Assembly: GCA_030595015.1 (NCBI GenBank)
Contig: JAUVDZ010000080.1
Location: 1-5,587, forward strand
Length of the DNA stretch: 5,587 nt
Source: Candidatus Peregrinibacteria bacterium
GTDB taxonomy: Bacteria; Patescibacteriota; Gracilibacteria; UBA1369; PNNO01
Reading direction: 5' to 3'
The stretch's first letter is position 1, and every line of letters begins with the position of its first letter. This document shows, piece by piece, positions 1-5,587 of the stretch. The notes beneath the pieces are model-generated. The model ran no database searches and was not told where the DNA came from. It was given only the letters and a program-made list of their open reading frames with translations. Made by a program: the position numbers and the translations under genes.

Positions 1-917
1 TCTTTAAACTCATCTTCAGTAAATGAAAATTTATGAACTTCAAATTCTTTTTGAAATGTTTCTTCATCTTTTCCAACTATCAATGTGTTAGTTTCATAAT
101 CAAGTCGCACAACATACCATGGTTTTTCTTCCCCTCCGATTTCAATGCCTTTTCTTTGACCAACTGTAAAAAATTGCAAACCTTCATGTTCTCCGATTTG
201 TTTACCATCAGTTGTTTCAATCGGCCCTTCTTTTAACACAGAATCATCAAAATGCCGCTTTAAAAAATCTTCGTGTTTTTTATCCGGGAAAAAGCATACC
301 CCCTGACTTTCTTTTTTATTTGCCACCATTTTTAAACCTAATTTATGTGCAAGTTTTTTAACTTTTGGTTTTGTAAGATGACCAACCGGAAACATCACAT
401 GTTTAAGCTTTTCCTGAGTTAATGTATATAGAAAATAACTTTGATCTTTAATCTTATCTTTGCCCATGTATAAGCTAATTTTGCTCTTTCGATTCTTAAC
501 CTGAGCAAAATGACCAGTCGCTACATAATCGCATCCAAGTTGCTTCATTCTTTCAAGTAAAAATCCAAATTTAATATGCCGATTACATTCAACGCAAGGA
601 TTTGGAGTTCTACACATTCGATATGTATCAATAAAATAATCAACAATTTCTTTTTTAAATCGATCTTTAACATTAAGCACATAAAAAGGAAAATCCAATT
701 CATGGGCAATCTGCCGGGCAAGATTTAAAGATTCAAGTGAGCAACATTTATTTTGAGGAAATTTTACTAAATCTTCCTGTTCAAAAACTGTAGGATCACT
801 CCAAAAATTCAAATAAATTCCAACAAGATCATAACCTTTCTTTTTTAGCAGCGCCGCAGTCACAGAGGAATCAACTCCACCGGACATTGCTACAAGCACT
901 TTTCTCGGCTTTTTCAT
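1..917 (-). CDS. mnmA: tRNA-specific 2-thiouridylase MnmA (partial, C-terminus off the left edge)
   Basis: MnmA adenylates and then thiolates C2 of wobble uridine 34 in tRNA-Lys, -Glu and -Gln in the cytosol, taking sulfur from a cysteine-desulfurase relay. The minus-strand frame starts at ATG 917 and stays open for 305 codons to the window edge. The family is usually about 350-370 residues, so roughly 50 C-terminal residues of the beta-barrel domain are missing only because the window ends. Visible in order: the N-type ATP pyrophosphatase P-loop SGGVDSS (residues 12-18); NKCCS (56-60); the catalytic-cysteine motif PNPCVECN with Cys108; ATGHFA (133-138); KDQSYFL (157-163); the second catalytic cysteine Cys208 in GVCF; and TVGQRKG (251-257). 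Both cysteines are present, so it should be active. The start lies 10 residues before the P-loop region, as is usual. It is divergent from rel across 66 bp and has a good promoter. No Shine-Dalgarno sequence precedes the ATG. Confidence 0.97.
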   Translation of the reverse strand, partial: MKKPRKVLVAMSGGVDSSVTAALLKKKGYDLVGIYLNFWSDPTVFEQEDLVKFPQNKCCSLESLNLARQIAHELDFPFYVLNVKDRFKKEIVDYFIDTYRMCRTPNPCVECNRHIKFGFLLERMKQLGCDYVATGHFAQVKNRKSKISLYMGKDKIKDQSYFLYTLTQEKLKHVMFPVGHLTKPKVKKLAHKLGLKMVANKKESQGVCFFPDKKHEDFLKRHFDDSVLKEGPIETTDGKQIGEHEGLQFFTVGQRKGIEIGGEEKPWYVVRLDYETNTLIVGKDEETFQKEFEVHKFSFTEDEFK

Positions 918-943
918 TGACTTTTTATTAATTTAGTGGCATT

Positions 944-973
944 AGTATAAGCCTAAGGGATCACTTTTATCAA
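944..973 (-). promoter_or_regulatory. Probable sigma70-type promoter for mnmA
   Basis: On the minus strand TTGATA (plus 968-973) is followed after 18 bases by TATACT (plus 944-949). These match the -35 TTGACA and -10 TATAAT consensus at 5 of 6 positions each. Transcription would begin around 936-938, about 20 bases before the mnmA ATG. I see no equally good promoter for rel on the plus strand: TATAAG at 946-951 overlaps the same -10 region but lacks a well-spaced -35. If both are used, the two divergent genes would share the -10 DNA. The region is AT-rich, so a chance match is possible. Confidence 0.45.
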
Positions 974-983
974 CCCATTTATC

Positions 984-3362
984 ATGGCAGAAGATAAAGA
1001 ATCAAATATTGATAAGCAAACTAAAGCCATTATAAAAAAAATCAAAGGGTATTTGGCAGATTTCAATGAGGAGAAATATATTAAGGCAGTTAAATTTGCT
1101 GAACATGCACATAAAGGACAATTAAGAAAAGATGGGGAAACACCTTACATCCAGCATCCCCTGGCTGCTGCAGAAATATTAACTGATCTGCACGTTGACG
1201 AAGATACATTAATAGCAGCATTACTGCATGATGTACCTGAAGATACAGAGTACTCTTTAAGAGATGTTGAAAAAGAATTTGGTAAAAAGATATCTTTTTT
1301 AGTTAATGGAATCACAAAATTATCAAAGGTTTATTATCGTCATGATATGGCTGAACGCCAGATTGAATCTTTGAAAAAACTTTTGATTCACAGTGCAAAA
1401 GATCCTCGTGTAATTTTAATAAAACTTGCAGATCGTTTACATAATATGAGCACTTTGGAACATGTAAAGCCGGAAAAACGTGTTCGTATTGCTAAAGAAA
1501 CTTTAGAAATTTATATTCCTATAGCTAATTTATTAGGGATCGATGAAATTAAGAAAAAACTGGAAGATATTTGTTTTAAACACTTATTTACCAAAGATTA
1601 TGAAAATATAGAAAAGACACTTCAGGAAACTAAAATCAGACAGCGAAACATTCTTGAAGAAACAATCAACATGATAACAACTGAACTCAAGACTGAAAAA
1701 GTTAAAGATTTCGAAATTTATGGACGCGAAAAAAGTAGATATTCAACATTCAAAAAAAGTATTAGAAAAAATAAAGCACCTGAAGATCTTGAAGATTTAC
1801 TGGCAATTAGAGTGATAGTTAGTGATATAAAAGAATGTTATTTGGTTTTAGGAATTGTTCATTCCCTGTTTAAACCTAAACCAGGTCGATTTAAAGATTA
1901 TATCGCTGTTCCAAAATCAAATGGTTATCAAAGCTTACATACTGTTGTCTTTGGTAAAAAAGGTCAGATAACTGAATTCCAAATTCGAACAAATCAAATG
2001 CATTTAGATGCTCAATACGGAATCGCTGCACATTATTTTTACAAAGACACAGCAAAAAAAGGAGAATACCGAGCAAAGCAATCAAAATGGGCACAACAAA
2101 TTTTAGAATATCAAAAAGCAAATTATGATAGTGAAAACTTCTTAGAAGCTCTTAAAATTGATATCTTTCAGGATAGGATTTTCACATTCACACCTAAAGG
2201 TGACACCATTGATTTACCAAGAGGGGCAACTGCAATAGATTTTGCTTATTCTATTCATACTGCAATCGGCGACAACGCCTTAAAAGCTGATATTAACGGG
2301 CAAATCACCCCTTTAACAATTAGTTTAAAAACAGGAGACGTTGTTAATATCGTTACAGCGAATCAACCAAAAGGTCCGAATCGTGAATGGCTTATCTTTG
2401 CAAAAACAAATCTGGCTAAAAATAAAATCCGTGAATCTCTGCGCAAAAATAGTCGTCGTAAAAAACTAAGTATAGGCAGAAGGCTTTTACAAAAAGAATT
2501 TGATAGAGCAGGGTCAGGATTACTTGAAGAAGTTCCAAGAAAAAAAATAAAGAAAGTTGTAAATAAATATCATGGGCAACATCATTGCAGAACTTTTGAG
2601 GATGTCCTTGTTAAAATTGGTGAAGGATCAATAAATACTGTTGAAGTTTTGACCGCACTTTTCCCGGTACAAGCCTTGGTTAAACAACGAAAAGGCCACT
2701 TTTTTAATAAGCTGTTTAAAATTAATAAAGATTCCAACAACCAAAGGGTAGCAGTTAAAATTAAAGCAATAGACAGAGTTGGCGCAGGACGTGATTTATT
2801 AGCAATCCTGGGTGACAACAATATCAATGTAATTAATATTCGAATTAATCCAAGAAGATTTAAAAATGTATTTACAATGACGATTGTTATGGAGGTAGAA
2901 TCATTTGAGCAATTTAGTTATATTTGTGAACAAATGGAACAAATTGACGAGATCATCAAATGCAGAAGATCATTTCATGGCAAAAGAGCTCCATTTATAT
3001 TTCTGGCTTTTTTAACTGTGTTAATTTGGCTGGCTCATCCTTTTGTAACTTATTTTGTTGTATCAAACAATGTGTCTTATTTACCACGAAGTCTTGTCTT
3101 ATATGGAGGGATTGCATTTCTTTTCATACTTGTTTACTTTTTGAAAAAGGCAACACAAAGAACATTCCCTGAACTACGTGAAACCAGCGGACGAACTCTT
3201 TGGATACTAACATTCTTAATTGGAAATCTTGCTTTAGCAATGATTATTGCAGAAATTTATTTTTACCAATTAACCTTCAATTGGATACTTGTAGTCGGAC
3301 TGGTATTATTCATTTATGCATATCTACTAACCGAATACATTGCTTATAAAAATCAAAATTAA
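984..3362 (+). CDS. relA: Long RelA/SpoT-family (p)ppGpp synthetase/hydrolase with a C-terminal four-helix membrane domain
   Basis: Makes and degrades the stringent-response alarmone (p)ppGpp from GTP/GDP and ATP. It has 792 codons. The HD hydrolase domain (about 28-180) keeps its metal-site residues: His58, His82-Asp83, Glu86-Asp87 and Asp150. The synthetase domain (about 240-355) keeps Asp271, the RFKD motif (302-305, the form found in bifunctional enzymes), NGYQSLHT (313-320) and Glu331 before QIRT. A TGS domain (about 395-460) keeps the IHT histidine (His425). A helical region (about 470-570) and an ACT domain (about 587-663) follow. The zinc-finger/RIS domain usually found between helical region and ACT is absent. 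After ACT come four hydrophobic segments, about 669-691, 699-719, 738-760 and 763-785. The lysine/arginine-rich loop 721-737 would be cytosolic, agreeing with a cytosolic enzyme half and the positive-inside rule. No Shine-Dalgarno precedes ATG 984. Its stop overlaps that of the convergent HisA-family gene. The enzyme assignment is firm; membrane location is inferred. Confidence 0.96.
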   Translation: MAEDKESNIDKQTKAIIKKIKGYLADFNEEKYIKAVKFAEHAHKGQLRKDGETPYIQHPLAAAEILTDLHVDEDTLIAALLHDVPEDTEYSLRDVEKEFGKKISFLVNGITKLSKVYYRHDMAERQIESLKKLLIHSAKDPRVILIKLADRLHNMSTLEHVKPEKRVRIAKETLEIYIPIANLLGIDEIKKKLEDICFKHLFTKDYENIEKTLQETKIRQRNILEETINMITTELKTEKVKDFEIYGREKSRYSTFKKSIRKNKAPEDLEDLLAIRVIVSDIKECYLVLGIVHSLFKPKPGRFKDYIAVPKSNGYQSLHTVVFGKKGQITEFQIRTNQMHLDAQYGIAAHYFYKDTAKKGEYRAKQSKWAQQILEYQKANYDSENFLEALKIDIFQDRIFTFTPKGDTIDLPRGATAIDFAYSIHTAIGDNALKADINGQITPLTISLKTGDVVNIVTANQPKGPNREWLIFAKTNLAKNKIRESLRKNSRRKKLSIGRRLLQKEFDRAGSGLLEEVPRKKIKKVVNKYHGQHHCRTFEDVLVKIGEGSINTVEVLTALFPVQALVKQRKGHFFNKLFKINKDSNNQRVAVKIKAIDRVGAGRDLLAILGDNNINVINIRINPRRFKNVFTMTIVMEVESFEQFSYICEQMEQIDEIIKCRRSFHGKRAPFIFLAFLTVLIWLAHPFVTYFVVSNNVSYLPRSLVLYGGIAFLFILVYFLKKATQRTFPELRETSGRTLWILTFLIGNLALAMIIAEIYFYQLTFNWILVVGLVLFIYAYLLTEYIAYKNQN

Positions 3363-4042
3363 TATAAACTTAATAATTCTTTAAGATCCAGTTCGTGATC
3401 ATAAAATGCTTTTCCTATAATTGCACCTTCTGTCCCAATACTTTTCAAAGTATCCAGATGCTTTTTCTTTCCAATGCCACCTGATGTATAAACCTTTAAT
3501 GGAGTCATTCGCAGCATTCTATCGACCTCATCATAATTTGGGCCTACCTGAGTGCTTTCTTTGAACATATCTTTAAATAAAACAAATTTTACTCCATATG
3601 CTGTTAATTTTTCAGCAAAATCTATTACACGTAAAGGGAAAGGCCTCTTAACTGAAGTTAATACTTCATCTCCTTTAGCTTTAATGCCAATAATTATTTT
3701 GTCTGCTCCATAAGTTTCAATAGCTTCTTTATAAATTGGCTCTGCTGAAACTCCAAGTACAATTCTATCAATTCCAGCATCAAATAATTCCTTAACTTTT
3801 TTCATATCACGGATTTTCCCTGCACAAATCAACTCAGCATCAACTTGTGATCTGATTTCCTTAATAACTCCCTCATTTGCAGCATCCAAATCAACAATAT
3901 AAATCGTTTTTGCCCCTTTGCTTACAAATAATTTTGCGTAATCTAAAGGTGTTTTTCTAAAAACTTCTTTTTGTGCAGAATTACCTTTGTAAAAACCTAC
4001 AGTTTGCCCTTCAAAAATCGGGATTATAGGGATTATTTCCAT
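3359..4042 (-). CDS. HisA/HisF-family TIM-barrel protein with replaced catalytic residues; function unknown
   Basis: The 227-residue protein aligns along its length with HisA (ProFAR isomerase of histidine synthesis, normally about 240-245 residues). Shared marks are the N-terminal strand with EGQTV (11-15) and KG (19-20), VDLDAA (50-55), the C-terminal phosphate-loop SGGIG (187-191), and IIGKAF (208-213). However, the first catalytic aspartate (Asp8 in Thermotoga HisA) aligns with Pro8, the second (Asp127) with Lys121 in IGIKAKG, and Thr164 with Lys157 in LFKDMF. The N-terminal-half phosphate loop GGGxR has become AGKIR (74-78). I therefore doubt that it isomerises ProFAR. It may act on a related phosphorylated sugar or be a non-catalytic relative. 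These alignments were made by eye. No other histidine gene is in the window. It starts at ATG 4042 just beyond the G+C-rich island, without a Shine-Dalgarno, and lies downstream of ychF on the same strand. Automatic annotation would probably call it hisA. Confidence 0.85.
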   Translation of the reverse strand: MEIIPIIPIFEGQTVGFYKGNSAQKEVFRKTPLDYAKLFVSKGAKTIYIVDLDAANEGVIKEIRSQVDAELICAGKIRDMKKVKELFDAGIDRIVLGVSAEPIYKEAIETYGADKIIIGIKAKGDEVLTSVKRPFPLRVIDFAEKLTAYGVKFVLFKDMFKESTQVGPNYDEVDRMLRMTPLKVYTSGGIGKKKHLDTLKSIGTEGAIIGKAFYDHELDLKELLSLY

Positions 4043-4061
4043 CGGATACGAATGTTAATGA

Positions 4062-4192
4062 GTATCTCGCGAGTGCGAGGTCTAGCTGCGAAGAAGGAGC
4101 TTTAGCGACTAATTGAGCAGGTAGAGCCTGTACGACGGAGTGCGAAAACTTATCGCGAGCCAAGCATGAGCCCGAATGGGCGAACACCTCGC
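4062..4192. other. G+C-rich repeat-containing intergenic island, candidate structured RNA or mobile-element remnant
   Basis: This stretch fills the gap between the HisA-family gene and ychF, ending in the ychF stop codon. By hand count 71 of 130 bases (4061-4190) are G or C, about 55%, against about one third in coding DNA. GCGA occurs seven times, starting at 4069, 4075, 4088, 4105, 4142, 4155 and 4180. Possible stems are CTCGC/GCGAG with loop GAGT (4066-4079), CAGG/CCTG with loop TAGAG (4118-4130), and GCCC/GGGC with loop GAAT (about 4170-4180). A seven-base inverted pair GCGAGGT/ACCTCGC (4075-4081 with 4186-4192) could close almost the whole element. I find no tRNA, no convincing protein and no terminator with a T-run. 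Whether it is transcribed, and from which strand, is unknown. A lineage-specific intergenic repeat copy or a small RNA are the main possibilities. Confidence 0.5.
4067..4159. repeat. Pair of short direct repeats inside the G+C-rich island
   Basis: TCGCGAG occurs at 4067-4073 and 4153-4159, and GAGTGCGA at 4071-4078 and 4138-4145, so the left edge of the island shares two words with its right half. TCGCGA is itself palindromic, which lets CTCGCGA (4066-4072) pair with TCGCGAG (4153-4159). That pairing would cross the GCGAGGT/ACCTCGC pairing, giving either a pseudoknot or two alternative folds. The repeats are short, and their significance depends on whether the island recurs elsewhere in the genome. 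Confidence 0.4.
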
Positions 4193-5286
4193 TAATTATT
4201 AAATTTGAAATGCATTACATCTCCATCCTGTACTATATAATCTTTTCCTTCAAGTTTCATTAAACCTTTTTCTTTAACTCCGGCTTCCCCACCAGATGAA
4301 ATAAAATCATCACATTTTATAACTTCCGCTTTAATAAATCCTGTTTCAAAATCAGTATGAATTACACCAGCTGCCTTTGGTGCTTTGCTTCCTTTTTTAA
4401 CAGTCCAGGCCCTCACTTCTAAAGGACCAGCCGTTAAATAAGTTATAAGATCCAGCAACTTATAAGAAGCCTTTATTAGTTGATTTAAGCCGGTTTCTTC
4501 TAATCCTAAAGAGTTTAAAAATTCTTTAGCTTCTTCTTCTGAAAATCCAGATAAATCTTCTTCAACTTTTGCTGAAATTGGAATTAATGGAATATCTTTA
4601 TCAATTGCCAATTTAGTTCTAAGTTCTTCAATATCAATCGATCCAACCTCATCTTCATGAACATTTGCAATGTATAAAAAAGGCTTGTCAGTTAAAAAAT
4701 GCATATCACGTATAGCTTCTTTTTCTTCATCAGTTAAATCCATATTATAAATAAGATTTCCCTGATGAAATTCTTTTTCAATTTTCTCTAAAATCCTGGC
4801 ATATTCAAGCTTCTTCTTGTCTCCGGATTTGGATTCTGACTGCGCTTTACTTAGCCTTTTATCTAATGTCTGAAGATCAGCTAAAATAAGCTCAGCTTCA
4901 ATAATTTCACGATCTTTTTGAGGTTCAATTTCTCCATGAACATGAATAACATCAGGATCTTCAAAAACACGAATCACCTGAGCAATTGCATCACATTCAC
5001 GAATATGAGATAAAAATTTATTTCCAAGTCCTTCGCCCTCACTTGCACCTTTAACAAGACCGGCAATATCAACAAATTCAATAACTGTAGGTATAACTTT
5101 TTCAGGTTTACAAACCTCAGCAAGTTTAACCAGGCGTTCATCAGGCACCTCAACAATTCCAACATTTGGATCAATTGTACAAAACGGATAATTAGCTGCT
5201 TCAGCTGCTCCTTCTTTAGTTAAGGCATTAAATAATGTCGATTTCCCTACATTCGGAAGTCCAACAATTCCAATCTTTAGTGACAT
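4192..5286 (-). CDS. ychF: Redox-regulated P-loop ATPase/GTPase YchF (OLA1 subfamily)
   Basis: YchF/OLA1 belongs to the Obg-related TRAFAC GTPases, but the family prefers ATP; it binds ribosomes and is linked to translation and stress responses. The full 364-residue length matches bacterial YchF (about 363). The sequence shows the Walker A/G1 motif GLPNVGKST (9-17), the G3 motif DIAG (73-76) followed by Leu77 where classical GTPases have the catalytic Gln, and NVHE (208-211), the NxxE form of G4 that explains relaxed base specificity. A charged helical, probably coiled-coil, insertion spans about 125-190. A C-terminal TGS domain (about 280-363) includes RAWT, AAGVIHTDFE and DGDVMHF. The start at 5286 is the canonical one, placing the P-loop at residue 9. 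It follows aroD by one base (TAA, A, ATG) without a Shine-Dalgarno, so coupled translation is likely. The stop is TAG at the edge of the G+C-rich island. Confidence 0.98.
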   Translation of the reverse strand: MSLKIGIVGLPNVGKSTLFNALTKEGAAEAANYPFCTIDPNVGIVEVPDERLVKLAEVCKPEKVIPTVIEFVDIAGLVKGASEGEGLGNKFLSHIRECDAIAQVIRVFEDPDVIHVHGEIEPQKDREIIEAELILADLQTLDKRLSKAQSESKSGDKKKLEYARILEKIEKEFHQGNLIYNMDLTDEEKEAIRDMHFLTDKPFLYIANVHEDEVGSIDIEELRTKLAIDKDIPLIPISAKVEEDLSGFSEEEAKEFLNSLGLEETGLNQLIKASYKLLDLITYLTAGPLEVRAWTVKKGSKAPKAAGVIHTDFETGFIKAEVIKCDDFISSGGEAGVKEKGLMKLEGKDYIVQDGDVMHFKFNN

Positions 5287-5287
5287 T

Positions 5288-5587
5288 TTAGTTATTTTTA
5301 AAAAGTATTTCTTTAATTAGCTTCCATTCATCATAAATAATTTGCCCATCCGCAGTTTCCCATGATGTGTCAGGTGGTATAAACGAGATTAAAGAACCAC
5401 ATTGTGGCGCCAAAACTCTACTTAACCTCCCTTTATTCCCCATACAAAAAGCAATAAGTGGAAACTCAGTTTCTTTTAAAAGCTTAAGAGGAATTAAATT
5501 ATCATGACAATCCTGAGCAACGCAAACTATTTTTGCAATATCTGCCCCGGCATTTATCATTCTCTCTATCATAGCTCTACCCATTTC
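5288..5587 (-). CDS. aroD: Type I 3-dehydroquinate dehydratase (partial, N-terminus off the right edge)
   Basis: Type I dehydroquinase forms a Schiff base with 3-dehydroquinate and dehydrates it to 3-dehydroshikimate, step three of the shikimate pathway, in the cytosol. Ninety-nine C-terminal codons are visible; the family is about 220-250 residues, so more than half of the TIM barrel lies outside the window. Visible marks are GADIAKIV, whose Lys (codon 5531-5533) aligns with the Schiff-base lysine; the strand CMGNKGRLSR, whose Arg aligns with the substrate carboxylate-binding arginine; LAPQCGSLISF; and ADGQ, matching the APGQ substrate-lid motif with its conserved Gln. All recognisable C-terminal active-site residues are present. 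The in-frame methionine at 5584 is internal, because a glutamate codon precedes it and the essential N-terminal half must lie upstream. The TAA stop is one base before the ychF ATG, so the two genes are probably in one operon. Confidence 0.88.
   Translation of the reverse strand, partial: EMGRAMIERMINAGADIAKIVCVAQDCHDNLIPLKLLKETEFPLIAFCMGNKGRLSRVLAPQCGSLISFIPPDTSWETADGQIIYDEWKLIKEILFKNN

Noticed and set aside
33..236. A plus-strand 67-codon frame.
   Set aside because: It lies antisense within mnmA, whose frame is clearly the conserved one, and it has no recognisable features.
917..951. A rel promoter made of TTGACT (917-922) and TATAAG (946-951).
   Set aside because: The spacing is 23 bases, too long for sigma70, and hexamers at usable spacing match only three of six consensus positions.
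1891..2827. Two minus-strand frames opposite rel (1891-2121 and 2582-2827).
   Set aside because: They are antisense to conserved synthetase and helical/ACT coding sequence and resemble no known protein.
2960..3172. A plus-strand 70-codon frame inside the rel membrane region, possibly a real C-terminal gene after a frameshift.
   Set aside because: The main rel frame is continuous through ACT and all four hydrophobic segments to 3362, so no frameshift is needed; this is an out-of-frame shadow.
4170..4183. Rho-independent terminator after ychF using the GCCC/GGGC hairpin.
   Set aside because: The stem is only four base pairs, and no T-run follows on the minus strand; only a TTTT about 25 bases later.
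4075..4192. A tRNA with a seven-base acceptor stem (GCGAGGT/ACCTCGC), possibly with an intron.
   Set aside because: At 118 bases it is too long for an ordinary tRNA, and I found no proper T-arm with the TTCGA-type loop, no D-arm and no credible anticodon arm.
4052..4195. A plus-strand frame from ATG 4052 to TAA 4193-4195 that is open except for one in-frame TAG at 4103-4105, suggesting an amber-recoded or broken small Arg-rich peptide.
   Set aside because: In a short G+C-rich stretch one stop in 48 codons is close to chance. The arginines come from the GCGA words, there is no start signal, and it overlaps the ychF end antisense. Other genes in the window use TAG (ychF) and TAA as normal stops.
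4974..5174. A minus-strand 66-codon Leu-rich frame.
   Set aside because: It is a shifted reading of the ychF GTPase-domain coding sequence.

Overview
The window is AT-rich (about one third G+C in the coding stretch I hand-counted) and almost fully coding, with genes packed tightly. Gene content is bacterial in character: an MnmA-type tRNA thiouridylase, a long Rel/SpoT-type (p)ppGpp enzyme, a bacterial-type YchF GTPase and a type I 3-dehydroquinate dehydratase. None of the four visible start codons has a Shine-Dalgarno sequence. One good sigma70-like promoter is visible. This fits an uncultured, probably small-genome bacterial lineage (Patescibacteria/CPR-like is my guess). The sequence alone does not fix the phylum, and a DPANN archaeon with acquired bacterial genes is not strictly excluded. 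The standard genetic code works throughout.

Layout, left to right: (1) mnmA on the minus strand, its C-terminus cut off by the left window edge (1-917). (2) A 66-bp divergent intergenic region with a minus-strand promoter for mnmA. (3) A 792-codon rel gene on the plus strand (984-3362). (4) A HisA-family gene on the minus strand (3359-4042), converging on rel so tightly that the two stop codons overlap. (5) A G+C-rich, repeat-containing island of about 130 bp (about 4062-4192). (6) ychF on the minus strand (4192-5286). (7) The 3' part of aroD on the minus strand (5288-5587, cut by the right edge), one base from ychF. There is no gene-free stretch longer than 150 bp.

Functionally these are translation and growth-control genes (tRNA wobble thiolation, alarmone turnover, a translation-linked P-loop ATPase/GTPase) next to fragments of biosynthetic capacity (the shikimate pathway and a HisA-fold protein). 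The minus-strand order aroD-ychF-(island)-hisA-like may be one transcription unit, with aroD-ychF very probably translationally coupled.

The three points most worth attention are: a long Rel enzyme whose hydrolase, synthetase, TGS and ACT modules are present, but which lacks the zinc-finger/RIS domain and ends in four predicted transmembrane helices; a HisA-family protein in which all three catalytic positions of ProFAR isomerase are replaced; and the G+C-rich repeat island, which does not match its surroundings and encodes no recognisable protein.
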